Assembly: GCA_033398695.1 (NCBI GenBank)
Contig: CM065804.1
Span: 52,855,501-52,919,500, forward strand
DNA length: 64,000 nucleotides
Direction: 5' to 3'
Source of the DNA: Orobanche coerulescens
Lineage: Eukaryota > Streptophyta > Magnoliopsida > Lamiales > Orobanchaceae
Positions 22,579 through 34,128 of the stretch are shown here, piece after piece; position 1 is the first letter of the stretch; every line of letters starts with the position of its first letter. Both the position numbers and the translations under genes were made by a program. A model generated the notes under the pieces. It worked only from the letters and a program-made list of their open reading frames with translations, did not search any database and had not been told where the DNA came from.

Positions 22579-22586
22579 TATAAATA
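22579..22586 (+). promoter_or_regulatory. TATA box of C's 5' LTR
   Basis: TATAAATA in the context TTTAGTATAAATAGG. The 3' LTR has it at 29412-29419. Confidence 0.8.
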
Positions 22587-22759
22587 GGACATCTTCGTTC
22601 CTAAATCGTCATTTCTTCCTTCCTTCACCTCCTTGGACGATTTTAGGCGATTCCGGGCGATTTGTGAGGAGTTCTTCGAGCTGCAATTATCTAGCAACAT
22701 CTTTGAGTTTCTAGTTCGGATTTATCAACGTTTAATCCTCTCCACCGCTCCAAATCAAG

Positions 22760-23498
22760 GTAAACTTCTCACAACCCTAGATTTTCGGGATTTGGGGATT
22801 TTCCATCCGATTTCTTCGATCCAGATTGTTGTTATGTTAGAATATATTGATTGCGAGTTATCTACCTTGGATACATGTTTTCCTACGGATTTATTGGCAT
22901 ATTTCCGGAGTTCTTGAGTGTTTGGGATATTTGACTTGCGATTCACTATCCAAGAGAATTATTCCCGGAACACATGTATCGGGGTAGTAAATTCGGGTGA
23001 TTCCAACTTATTTTCATACCGATGGGGTTTTGATAATTGAATTACGAACTTGTCTAGGTTCGGAGTTGTCGAATCCTTCAATCTTGGTACCTTGTCGTTC
23101 GTACCTTTTCCTCTCGATTCCAGGCAAGTGATTCTTGTGAAAGTTATGTTCTTAAATGTGAAAAGTAATTCATATGATTGTGAGAGTTGCTTTCGTTCAC
23201 TCCGAGAGGACCCGACGGGGTCGAGGAGGGTTCCGCTTATGTCGGTTCCGTGAACATTTGGGTTAGCCACTCCGAGATGATCCGACGGGGTCGAGGAGGG
23301 ATTCGCGCATTGTCGAGTTCACGGTTAATCAAGAGATATCATCATTTCTAAATATGTTTGGATAATTGCATTTTCAGGAAAATCATTATCATAGCTTTGA
23401 ACCGGTGTATATACTTTCATGTATAAGACTTGACATTTCACTTGTAATACTTGCCCTAACCCCTCTCGTTTGGGAAAAATTACTTTTGTGTTTTTCAG
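22760..23498 (+). other. Intron-like segment inside C's LTR
   Basis: Donor-like CAAG/GTAAAC at 22760, about 180 nt after the TATA, and acceptor-like TTTTTCAG/GTC at 23497-23498. Comparable pairs occur in A, D, E and F LTRs. Splicing is inferred, not shown. The 94-codon open frame across the donor (22633-22917) is probably not a gene. Confidence 0.45.
23198..23331 (+). repeat. 70-bp duplicated module in C's LTR
   Basis: Two units start CACTCCGAGA at 23198 and 23268 and share TCCGACGGGGTCGAGGAGGG. The 3' LTR has both copies (about 30031 and 30101). Confidence 0.85.
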
Positions 23499-23860
23499 GT
23501 CCTAAGGAACCATACGAGCGAGCACCGGGACGATACGATGAGGACGGCGAGGCGTGATACTGTGGCTAGTGGTGTTCCATTTTGTTTGGTCGTTGTTCTC
23601 TTTGGTCCATTTTATCCTTGTAATAATAAATGGTACTCGAGTACTTTAGGAAAGTCCTTTTTCCATTGTCGTACAACTTCTTGTATTTCTTCATGGTATT
23701 GTTTGTCCGTGGTTGAACTTCCTTGTTTGTATCGAATTTATTGATTCCTAAGTGGATTTTGTCAAATTTTGATACGTTGTGAGTGAGATGAGCCTAGTGG
23801 GTCCCTGGTCGGAATTTACGCATCATGATATTCTCCGAATATCTCGGGTCACATGCAATT

Positions 23861-23871
23861 TGGTATAAGAG
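23861..23871 (+). other. Primer-binding site of C
   Basis: TGGTATAAGAG just after the 5' LTR, one base different from the common Met-tRNA PBS TGGTATCAGAG. Confidence 0.75.
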
Positions 23872-24101
23872 ATTAGGTTTATGGATACCTAGGTGCCGGA
23901 TTGTTGGGTCTAAATGTACTATTCCAAGAACACAAGATCATTACTGCCGTCATCTCGTACGACCGGTACTCGTAAGTTCCCTATCTTATTTACCCTTTTT
24001 ATTCACTCACTATCATTCGATTATGGGACATGAGAAGTCCATATTCTAGATGGCATTGCTTCGAGCTATTATTATGATTTTACTTACATTTTTTCTTTAG
24101 A

Positions 24102-25250
24102 ATGTCAACTGGTAGAGGACGTGGACGCGGCCGTGGTCGTGGCCGAGGGTGTGGCGCAGCCGGTGGAGCGGCCATGTCCCTCAGCTCGGTAGAAGGCTCA
24201 GCTACGCCTAGCTTGTCGTACTCTATTCAACCTAGCACCGGTAGTCATCAGGAGCCGTCAGCCAGTCTGGGAACTTCTACAGGGAGCCAACCGAATGTGG
24301 GTGTTGCCGCCATACTGCAGCAGGTGGCGAACCAAATGGCTCTTTAACCCAAAGTGCGGCCTTAACCAACCACCTCCTATTACCGACACCGGGCCGAGAA
24401 GTGGTTACAAGATGTTATTCGTATGCGCCCTCCCCAATTTATTGGTGCAAATGATCCGATCGGCTGGGAAGATTGGATTAATGAGATGAATAAAGTTTTC
24501 ATGGCCGTGAATTGTCCAGAGGCACGTAAGGTGCCAGTTGCCCAGTACTTCCTATCAAGGGATGCGGCTAGCTGGTGGCAAGCTATTGCACCTCAGGATC
24601 GTGAGGTTTCATGGGACGAGTTTAAGGAATTGATGGAGGCCGAGTTCTGCCCGTGGCCTGTTCAGGAGGCCAGGATTCGAGCCTTTTACGAAGCTAAACC
24701 CCAGGATGTCCCTGTATCTCAAGCAATCATTGAATACAACCTTCAACTCAACCATGTGAAAAATTAAGTGAGGGAAGAGAGAGATAGAATTCGTCACTTT
24801 GACATGCGAATGAAGCCAAAAGTCCGGCACTATATGTCGGGCTTCGCTTGCACCACATTGAAGGAGTATCAAGATAGGGCACTAGCCTATGATATGTCCT
24901 TCACTACTACCGAAACGACAAGTGAGAGTAAGAAGCGAAGACCACCGGAAAGTTTTCTAGCGGTAGAGGTGGCAACCAATGGGATCGCAATCGGCAAGCT
25001 ATACAACCAAAGGGTCTTCCTGCATCGGGAGGTAAACGGAATTTCGTAGCTGGTGCTAATGTGTCCAACCGGGTTGTGACATGTTTTAATTGTGGCCAAC
25101 AGGCCATCTTAATCGTGATTGTGGTTTACCCCCAATGAAGTGTTTTAATTGCGGCAGAAGGCCACAGAGCCATGTACGCATTTTAAGAAGAAACTCCACT
25201 TGGAACTCGTGCATCACCCCTACGCCTGGAGAACCGAGTGTTAATCAGAA
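24102..25250 (+). pseudogene. gag: Gag, element C
   Basis: It starts at ATG 24102 with an Arg-Gly repeat (MSTGRGRGRGRG). The first frame ends in TAA at 24345. The Retrotrans_gag domain continues in another frame (24423-24767: FIGANDPIGWEDWINEMNK, then RDAASWWQAIAPQ and WDEFKELMEAEF), is stopped by TAA at 24765 and goes on to about 25040. Two CCHC knuckles follow (CFNCGQQ..GHLNRDC at 25084, CFNCGRR at 25141), both damaged by small deletions. An intact Gag would assemble the particle and bind RNA. At least three frame breaks make it dead. Confidence 0.9.
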
Positions 25251-25299
25251 GTCATCTACGGGTCAGCCATCCCAGAGTTACGGTCGAGGCAGAGGCCGT

Positions 25300-25782
25300 G
25301 GTCAGTCCGTTAGGGGGGGAGTCCCTAGTGCTGGTTCGATGCAACCTCGTGTCTATGAGATGAGGAAAGCTGGAGATCCAGAGGCTACCGTGGCGACAGG
25401 TATCATTTCTCTTTTGTCTCATCCAGTTAGAGTGCTTTTTGATTCTGGTGCTTCTCATTCGTTCATCTCTTTGGTTTGTGTGCGTCGATTGAATATTGAG
25501 GGCTTGTCTCCTTGTGAGTCCTTTGTGGTTAAGTTGCCCAGTGGTGATAGAATCGTGGGAGACAAAGAAGTTAGAGATTGCCCGGTGTTAATCGCTGAGA
25601 GAGTGTGGTTTTCGAATTTGATAGTCGTAGACATTGTCGATGAAGATATAATCATCGGTGACGATTGGCTCGATAGACACGGTGCAGTAATGAATTATCG
25701 CACGAAGATCATATCTATGTTAGCCAAAGACGGTGATCAACACCATTTTATGGGTACAAGAGGGGATGTCAGAAATTTTTGA
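25300..25782 (+). pseudogene. pol: Aspartic protease, element C
   Basis: The frame carries VLFDSGASHSFIS, with catalytic Asp at 25441-25443, and later DEDIIIGDDWLDRHGAVMNY, the usual flap and C-terminal part of Ty3/gypsy proteases. It is joined in frame to the zinc-knuckle region before it and stops at 25780. The following 25783-25930 encodes the protease-RT linker (DFPDVF, then [11 protein letters not shown]) in other frames. Protease would cut the Gag-Pol precursor. Confidence 0.9.
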
Positions 25783-26810
25783 TTAGTGCCTTGAAGGTGA
25801 CAAAACTTATTAGAAAGGGTTGTGTTGGGTATTGGTGTTATGCCATGAAAGTCGAAGATGGGAAAGTTGAACTTCCCTCGATTCCTGTTGTAAGTGATTT
25901 TCCGGATGTTTTCCTGCATTTAATTACCGGGACTACCACCGGGGCGGGAAGTTGAATTTACAATTGATTTGGAGTCAGGAGCAACCCCGATTTCTAAGGC
26001 ACCGTACCGTATGGCACCTTCAGAAATGCAAGAGTTGAAGAAACAACTAGGAGAATTGTTGGATAAAGGGTATATTAGACCCAGTGCCTCGCCATGGGGT
26101 GCACCGATCTTGTTCGTAAGGAAGAAAGATGGTTCACTACGTTTGTGTATTGATTATCGGGAACTGAACAAAGTGACCATTAAGAATGAATACCCTTTGC
26201 CGCGTATCGATGATTTGTTTGATCAATTGCAGGGAGCCGCGGTGTTCTCGAAAATTGATTTGAGGTTCGGTTACTATCAACTTCGCATTAAGGAATCCAA
26301 TGTTCCTAAAACTGCTTTCCGTACGAGGTATGGACACTATGAGTTTGTGGTTATGCCTTTTGGGTTAACCAACGCACCGACGATATTTATGCAATTGATG
26401 AATAAAATATTTATTGAGCATCTTGATAATTGTGTAGTCGTTTTTATCGATGATATTTTGGTCTACTCTCGAGATGAAGAGGAACACGCTCGGCATTTGC
26501 GATTGGTGTTGGAGATTTTGAGGACTCAACACCTCTATGCAAAGTTTTCTAAGTGTGAATTCTGGCTGAAGGAAGTCATGTTTCTCGGACATGTGATTTC
26601 AGCGGAAGGGGTTCGGGTAGATCCCCAGAAAATTGAGGCAGTATTAGATTGGGCTCCACCCAGGAACGTGAATGAGGTTCGTAGCTTTTTGGTCCGGCCG
26701 GATACTACCGAGGTTCGCCGAGGGTTCTCCAAACTTGCTCGACCACTTACTCAATTACTCCGTAAGTCCGAAAGGTTCGAATGGAATGAAGAGAGACAAC
26801 GGAGTTTCAA
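25783..26810 (+). pseudogene. pol: Reverse transcriptase, element C
   Basis: The long frame 25969-26925 covers most of [22 protein letters not shown], then [52 protein letters not shown] and the catalytic box FIDDILVYS (FIDD at 26443-26454). The RT end [19 protein letters not shown] is intact. The connection to RNase H is then damaged ([11 protein letters not shown] instead of the usual SFLGLAGYYR). This is the best preserved domain of C and the best for phylogeny. An active copy would make cDNA in the particle. Confidence 0.95.
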
Positions 26811-27270
26811 GAGCCGAAAAGGCGTCGACTACCGCGCGGTTTTAGCCCTACCTCGTGAGTCGGTGGGTATTCGATTTATTGTGATGCATCAGACAAGGAC
26901 TTGGGTGCGTACTCTTGCAAGATGATAAGAAGATTGCCTATGCTTCACGACAACTTAAACCGTATGAGCCGAATTATCCTACCCATGATTTGGAATTAGC
27001 CGTAGTGTTTGCACCGAAGATCTCAAGGTCACTATTTGTACGGTTCTCCATGTCGAATTTATACCACCACAAGAGCCTAAAGTATATTTTTAGCCGTAAA
27101 GAGCTGAATATGAGACAACGACGTTGGTTAGAGCCGATAAAGGATTATGATCTGGAAATCCTTTACCATCCAGAAAGGCTAACGCTAGCCGATGCGTTGA
27201 GCCTAAGTCGATATCTCTTCATATGCTTGAGGCCCTTACGCCTCAAGTTAAGAACAGACGGCAGATAATA
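26811..27270 (+). pseudogene. pol: RNase H, element C
   Basis: The start lies in a shifted frame around 26875-26920 (the CDAS-DKDLG stretch). The rest is in the frame 26915-27268: [16 protein letters not shown], then [35 protein letters not shown] and [13 protein letters not shown]. The closing ADALS is followed by frame loss. The expected active-site Asp in the TDHKSLK motif is changed to His (YHHKSLK). Dead by frameshift and substitution. Confidence 0.88.
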
Positions 27271-27312
27271 GAGCAGGGAGTCGAATAACGGATCCAACGG
27301 GTTCAGGGTCAG

Positions 27313-28763
27313 ATGTGTACTCTTGAGGCTATTCCGTCCTTGATCGACGACGTCGGGGAAAAACAGGAGAATGACCCAATGCTTGTCCAACTGAAGGCGG
27401 ACGTGGAAAAAGAAAAAGCCCCTAGTTTTATGATCCACGAGGATGGCATTTTGAAATTTCAAGGTAGGATTTGTGTTCCGAATGACTCAGAGCTAAGACA
27501 GAGAATACTCCGAGAAGCCCATGCTACACCTTACTCGATCCATCCTGGGACGAGTAAGATGTACAAGGATCTTAAAAGGAGTTTTTGGTGGAATAATATG
27601 AAGAGAGATGTCGCCGAGTTTGTGTCAAGGTGTTTGACATGTCAACAAGTCAAAATTGAGCATCAACAGCTGGCCGGGCTGTTGAAACCTCTCCCTATTC
27701 CCGAATGGAAATGGGAGGATATTACCATGGATTTCATCACCGCGATGCCGAGGACTAAGTCGGGGATGAATATGATTTGGGTTGTTGTTGACCGGTTAAC
27801 TAAGTCGGCACATTTTCTTGGCATTAAGGACACGTGGGTACCGGAGCGATTGTCCCGGATTTTTATATCGGAGATTGTGAGATTTCACAGTACGGCAAAG
27901 TCTATTGTTTCCGATCGTGATGGCCGTCTCGTGTCACATTTTTGGAAGGCGGTCCATCAAGCCTTGGGCACCGAATTGAGGTTGAGTACTTCCTTCCACC
28001 CACGCCCGACGGCCGATCGAGCGACGATCCGCATTGGAAGATATGCTGAGGACGTGTGCCCTGGATTGGAGTACCGACTGGGAAATACACCTACCTTTGA
28101 TCGAGTTCACTTACAATAATAGCTGGCACGCATCAATCAAGATGGCACCTTTTGAGGCATTGTATGGTAGGCGGTGTAGATCTCCACTTTGTTGGGATGA
28201 AGCTTCGGATTTAGTCGATGTAACCCGATATGTTGATGGAAACCAAAGAGAAGATTTCCATCATCCGAGACCGATCAAGTAACCGCCGTAGTCGACAAAA
28301 ATCCTACGCCGACAATCGTCGTCGGCCCTTGGAATTTGATGTGGGTGATCATGTCCTACTCAAAGTATCACCGATCAGAGGAGTCTTCAGGTTCGGAAAA
28401 AGGGGCAAACTTAGTCCGAGATATATTGGACCATTTGAGATTCTCGACAGAATTGGGGAAATGGCCTATCGATTGGCTTTACCTCCAGCCCTTAGCCATG
28501 TTCACAGTGTGTTCCATGTTTCCCAACTGAGGAGGTATGTCCCTGACCCGAGTCATATCATTGATTACGGGGACATCGAGATCGCAGAGGATGTCACATT
28601 TGAAGAGAAGCCAGTGAAAGTACTAGAGCATCGAGTAAAACAACTCCGGCACAAAACCATACCGTTGGTTAAAGTTCAGTGGTCACGACATGGAGTTGAG
28701 GAACCGACGTGGGAAACCGAGGAAAGCATGCGCACTAGATACCCAGAGTTATTCATTTCTTAA
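27313..28763 (+). pseudogene. pol: Integrase with chromodomain-type C-terminus, element C
   Basis: Zinc finger H2C2 (REAHATPYSIHPGTSK, later CLTCQQVK) and core with Asp in MDFITAMP and Asp in IVSDRDGR are in frame 27313-28119. Around 28000-28030, where the third catalytic residue (Glu in the SERT motif) should lie, a small deletion shifts the frame. The next frames are 28034-28282 ([20 protein letters not shown]) and 28230-28763 (GPFEILDRIGEMAYRLALPP, then the tail VKVQWSRHGVEEPTWETEE ending YPELF). The tail is the chromodomain-like part that marks chromoviruses. Confidence 0.93.
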
Positions 28764-28798
28764 GTTTCGGGACGAAACTTCATTTTAGAGGGGGAGGA
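28762..28798 (+). promoter_or_regulatory. Pre-PPT palindrome and polypurine tract of C
   Basis: AAGTTTCGGGACGAAACTT (28762-28780) and then AGAGGGGGAGGA directly before the LTR start at 28799. The palindrome begins at the stop codon of pol. Confidence 0.88.
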
Positions 28799-30692
28799 TG
28801 TGATACCCGTACTTTTTGTAAATCTTCTACTCTTGTGCTTTGTAATTTTTACACTCATGTAAGTGTTTAGTAAGCTTATATTAATCTTGGAACTCTTGTC
28901 AATCGATTTACACCCTTTTCTTGTTCGGATCGTCGCTTTCGGATCCTTGATGCGATTATACTACCTTCGTAATGGGTAGCGCACGCTACGCACACCTTGT
29001 AGCGCACGCTAATTTAGTGAGGGTAGCGCACGCTATCCGTTATAATCAGCGCACGCTACTAATGTATTGAGGCGCATACCCAAAGAGCTACCGGATCGAA
29101 AAGGGAATTCCTAGCGTACGCTAGGTGTGACCGTAGCGTACGCTAGATTTTGGTGGTAGCGCACGCCACGTTACTAGAGTAACGTGCGCTAAAGAGAGCA
29201 AAGCTAGGGACAGTAGGTTCTGGATCGACACTCGACTACTGTGTAGCGCACGCTATTAGAAATAATTAGCGCACGCTAATTGAAGTCACTAGCGCACGCT
29301 ATGAGCAGTGTTAGCGTACGCTAACGGAGCTGGCAGAGGCTACTGGATTGCCTGGTGAGTCCGATAGCGCGCGCTATTTTTCATGGCTAGCGCACGCTAG
29401 TCCCTATTTAGTATAAATAGGACATCTTCGTTCCCAAATCGTCATTTCTTTCTTCCTTCACCTCCTTGGACGATTTTAGGCGATTCCGGGCGATTTGTGA
29501 GGAGTTCTTCGAGCTGCAATTATCTAGCAACATCTTTGAGTTTCTAGTTCGGATTTATCAACGTTTAATCCTCTCCACCGCTCCAAATCAAGGTAAACTT
29601 CTCACAACCCTAGATTTTTGGGATTTGGGGATTTTCCATCCGATTTCTTCGATCCAGCTTGTTGTTATGTTAGAATATATCGATTGCGAGTTATCTACCT
29701 TGGATACATGTTTTCCTACGGATTTATTGGCATATTTCCGTAGTTCTTGAGTGTTTGGGATATTTGACTTGCGATTCACTATCCAAGAGAATTATTCCCG
29801 GAACACATGTATCGGGGTAGTAAATTCGGGTGATTCCAACTTATTTTCATACCGATGGGGTTTTGATAATTGAATTACGAACTTGTCTAGGTTCGGAGTT
29901 GTCGAATCCTTCAATCTTGGTACCTTGTCGTTCGTACCTTTTCCTCTAGATTCCAGGCAAGTGATTCTTGTGAAAGTTATGTTCTTAAATGTGAAAAGTA
30001 ATGCATGTGATTGTGAGAGTTGCTTTCGTTCACTCCGAGAGGACCCGACGGGGTCAAGGAGGGTTCCGCTTATGTCGGTTCCGTGAACATTTGGGTTAGC
30101 CACTCCGAGATGATCCGACGGGGTCGAGGAGGGATTCGCGCATTGTCGAGTTCACGGTTAATCAAGAGATATCATCATTTCTAAATATGTTTGGATAATT
30201 GCATTTTCCGGAAAATCATTATCATAGCTTTGAACCGGTGTATATACTTTCATGTATAAGACTTGACATTTCACTTGTAATACTTGCCCTAACCCCTCTC
30301 GTTTGGGGAAAATTACTTTTGTGTTTTTCAGGTCCTAAGGAACCATACGAGCGAGCACCGGGACGATACGATGAGGACGGCGAGGCGTGATACTGTGGCT
30401 AGTGGTGTTCCATTTTGTTTGGTCGTTGTTCTCTTTGGTCCATTTTATCCTTGTAATAATAAATGGTACTCGAGTACTTTAGGAAAGTCCTTTTTCCATT
30501 GTCGTACAACTTCTTGTATTTCTTCATGGTATTGTTTGTCCGTGGTTGAACTTCCTTGTTTGTATCGAATTTATTGATTCCCAAGTGGATTTTGTCAAAT
30601 TTTGATACGTTGTGAGTGAGATGAGCCTAGTGGGTCCCAGGTCGGGATTTACGGCACTGTGATATTCTCCGAATATCTCGGGAGGTGTTACA
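28799..30692 (+). repeat. 3' LTR of C
   Basis: 1894 bp, uninterrupted, TGTGATACCCG to GGGAGGTGTTACA. It carries the palindrome array (28976-29402), TATA at 29412, the intron-like segment, duplicated modules, and end motif GGATTTACGGCACTGTGATA. Confidence 0.95.
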
Positions 30693-31314
30693 GCAATAGC
30701 GTACGTAAAGGCCTGTATTTAGCGTACGCAAACCTTCCATTGTAGCGTGCGCTACTCATAGTTGACTTGCTACAGTCTGCACCTACCCTCGTGTCCCCAC
30801 ATGCCGAAAGTAACCTGACAAACCCAAGATTCCTTTGGTCCGATCTGATTAGCGTGCGCTATAAATATACATTAGCGTGCGCTAATCGTTCACAACAAAC
30901 ATCCATTGACCTTGTCAGCACATGCGCCGAAAGTGACCGGGTCCACACATAAATTCCTTCTGATCTGGTTTGTACTAGCGTGCGTTATCTTTTGCCTCTA
31001 GCGTGCGCTAAACCAGAAGGATAGCGTGCGCTAGGCATGTATATTAGCATGCGCTAATAATGTTACACTTAGCCATTGTCAGCTACTCTTGTCCAACGTC
31101 TCAACATACAGAATACGAACATACGGCATACTGAATACATATACTCAACACATTATATCCTCAAATACAATTGTCGACCAAATACGAAAATTATACCAAT
31201 ACTGACATCTCAGTCCTTCATTTATTTTATCTATACTGTACAGATTCCACACTGTACATTATAACTCGGATAAAATAATATTAAACAACGGTAGTAGAAA
31301 TTCCGGATATTACA

Positions 31315-31980
31315 TACTACACCACTTAAAATAAGTTTCGTCCTCGAAACTTGCAATCCGTCAAAGAAAAACAATCAAATCGTTCAACCAAAATATTTCA
31401 AAACCATCACGTCAACGATCAATCATCATCATTCACGAATAATCGAAACAACATACTTATCAATGCGCAAAGTCGACGATCTCTTGAGATACTAGCAAGT
31501 GACCTCACTGTACGATCTCAATACGCTCACAATCACAATACCTTGAGTCTCAACGAAAATATATCATCTTCGGATGAAACAATCTGCCCGAATCAAATCA
31601 TGTCTACCTGATTACATAATCAAGTCCCAATTTCGATAAGACGAATACTACACCACTTAAAATAAGTTTCGTCCTCGAAACTTGCAATCCGTCATAGAAA
31701 ACAAAGAAACCGTTCAACCAAAATATTTAGAAACCATCATGACAATGATCAATCATCATTATTACCGAATAACCATAATAGCATACTTACAAACGCGCGA
31801 AGTCGACGATTTCCTGAGATACTAGCAAGTGACTTCACTGTAAAGCTTCAACACGCTTACGATCACAATTCCATGAGTCTCAACAAAAATATATCATCTT
31901 CGGATGAAATAATCTATCCGTTTCAAATCCTGTATGCCTGATTACACAATCAAGTCCAAATCCTGATACAAATCAATAAT
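31315..31980 (-). repeat. 331-bp tandem duplication found only in E1
   Basis: TACTACACCACTTAAAATAA begins at 31315 and again at 31646, and the following 300 bp match with divergence. Each copy has its own AAGTTTCGTCCTCGAAACTT (31333, 31664). E2 has only one copy (42159-42489). Confidence 0.9.
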
Positions 31981-34111
31981 ACACGATACATCTGTGAAAC
32001 AACTGCCCAACACAATGGCAACAAATCCCGAAATATCGACACAAAATCTGAACGCTCAGATGATCACTAGCAATGATCAACCAATAAATTAACCGAGAAA
32101 ATCATCGACATGATAAACTCTAATACGACCAATCCAAAGGTCAAAACGCAGTCGAGAATATCATCAACATGATAAACTCCAATATTACCAACGAACGATC
32201 AACGATAATTGAGAATATCTTCACACGGTAAGCTCCAACACGATCAACACAGAACCACAGAAACTGATATACGAACGAATAAAGTTCTCAAAATGACACA
32301 CCAATCACATACAATGGATATCAATAAACATACCCGACTGGTGAACATACTCCTCGGCATACGAACAACCAATCACAAACTGATGAACATATCCAATCAT
32401 AAGTGGAGTGGGAACGACCACTCAATATCCAAAGCAACCAGCATGGGGTCACCATCCCCAAATCTACACTTACAAAGAAATCATTCAAAAATCATTATGG
32501 TAAAATCGCGCTACTACCATACCAATGGAATCACATAGCACATATGTCCCGGTTTCACAAAATCCAAAATTCCAAAATTACATCCTGTGCATGAATCTAC
32601 AACACGCAGCATATTTCTCTTATCCGATAAATCAACCAATCATCCCTCGATAACCAAACTACCATACTGAAGTTCGAATCTCTATTCATCGTTCCATACT
32701 GATGTCTTATCCAGTTTGTGAGTTTCACTCAGAACTTCACCATGATATGCATTATGCACCAAATGCGTATGCATATCGATCATATTTTCAAAACCAGTTT
32801 GAAATCATATAGTCTCGTCAAGAAGACAAAATCGAAAGTTCTTTCAAAAATTTCAAAACTCAAAACATAAATTTTGGTAAGATCACGAAATCAATTTCCG
32901 AAAAATTAAATCGGCTCGCTGGTGCCAAGTATTCGATAACAGTTTCCTTTGATTCCACACGATTTCGAAGTTTAAAATGAAAACTATGCAAATGCTGGAC
33001 TACATCCATACTACTGTATACCAATTCGGTTCGTCACCAATATCCACTGATATTCCATCGGAAAACCACACGATAGAGTTCCAAAATTTCAATATATAAA
33101 TTCCGACTAAAAACTCCTTTTCCACATATGACTCGCAACGTCGACCGTTTTCCATCCTGGATCACCTCAATTATGCTAATACAATGCATTGAAACAAATC
33201 AACACTGCGAAACACTTCCAGAGAGGATTCATTTGAACCAATAAATCAAAACCCCGAAAGGCAGTGATAAAGTAGATAAACGATTGATAAAGTATTTTAA
33301 AAATCTCGGGAGTTTTAAGGAAAACAGAAATGCCTTTTGAAACATTAGGGTCTCAGCCCGTATCTCGTTCCGCATTACAAGAAGTTTAGAAAGTAGGAAA
33401 CTCTTTTTCGGACCCCAAGTCCTGAGTTATAAAACTATTTCAAAAATCTATTGGGTCTCGGCCCAAAAATCATTTACCGTAAAACATCCGTAAAACATTC
33501 ATTTTGAAAAGTATCATTTTCAAATGCTCAAAAACAGTTCATATATCTCAAATGAATTAACATGACTACATGTTCTTGTCAACCATTCCCAACATTCCTC
33601 CCAAATGCACAACTCCGTTTCTAAAATTTAACCGACATATTGATTTCCAAAATCATAACTTCTCAAGATCATCAATCCTGTCCCAACTCTGTCACCTTAT
33701 ACTGTAACGCATAATATTCTGCTGAATCTCAAAGCATATCAACTTAGAACGGCAATAAATCTCAATGCAATTCAAAAAATCTAAATACTTACAGATCGTG
33801 AAGTCGACAATTCCCCATGATACTGGCACATGTTTCGACTCAAGAAAATACTCGAAACAAATATTTTCAAAACACACATTTTGCAAACTCAGTTCAACTC
33901 GAGAACACAACACATCTCTATCCGAAGAAACACGTTAATACCATTTGGAAAAGTTACAACAACCCTAGTACCACACTGGTAAATCACATAACGCACAAGC
34001 CCGAGTGAACAACAAAAACTCAGAGCCTAAACACTTGTCAACCGACAACTCGAGTGACACGACAAAAGCACGACCCAACTCGACCCGACTGCCTAGGTTT
34101 TCACAACCTAA

Positions 34112-34123
34112 GCTCTCATACCA
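34112..34123 (-). other. Primer-binding site of E1
   Basis: On the minus strand TGGTATGAGAGC, 5 bases from the LTR; one base differs from the common Met-tRNA PBS. Confidence 0.7.
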
Positions 34124-34128
34124 TATTC

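Larger units (their letters stand above)
13035..23853 (+). repeat. 5' LTR of C, split by element D
   Basis: Pieces 13035-13313 and 22238-23853. The palindrome array is split between them. The LTR end is damaged here: after CGAATATCTCGGG it reads TCACA instead of AGGTGTTACA as in the 3' LTR. Confidence 0.93.
13035..30692 (+). mobile_element. Element C: decayed full-length Ty3/gypsy chromovirus
   Basis: TSD GCAAT at 13030-13034 and 30693-30697. LTRs are 1.895 and 1.894 kb, both starting TGTGATACCCG. Without nested D it is about 8.73 kb and has PBS, gag, protease, RT, RNase H, integrase with chromodomain-like tail, palindrome and PPT in canonical order. Every gene has stops or frameshifts, so it is inactive. 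Confidence 0.95.
10166..31314 (-). repeat. 3' LTR of E1, split by element C
   Basis: Pieces 10166-13034 and 30698-31314 sum to 3486 bp, against 3484 bp for the intact LTR at 34129-37612. The intact copy reads straight through the break at about 36990 (CCATGCAATAGCATACG), which confirms the empty site. It carries a palindrome array, minus-strand TATA-like ATATATA near 12875-12881, donor-like site at 12687 and acceptor-like site at 10650-10651 (both minus strand). Confidence 0.92.
31315..34128 (-). other. Non-coding interior of E1
   Basis: 2.81 kb between the two E1 LTRs. No gag, protease, RT, RNase H or integrase motif is seen in any frame. It is recognisably the same sequence as the E2 interior. 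The plus-strand 86-codon frame at 31351-31611 exists in both copies but is antisense to the element and starts in the palindrome/PPT region, so I do not take it as a gene. The pre-PPT palindrome is at 31333-31352. Confidence 0.8.

Noticed and set aside
22633..22917. 94-codon open frame in C's LTR, also at 29466-29750
   Set aside because: Present twice only because it lies in both LTRs. It spans the donor-like site and resembles no protein. Probably untranslated leader.
31351..31611. 86-codon plus-strand frame conserved in E1 and E2 (42195-42455)
   Set aside because: Antisense to the element, starts in the palindrome/PPT region and has no domain. Sharing is explained by common descent of the interior.
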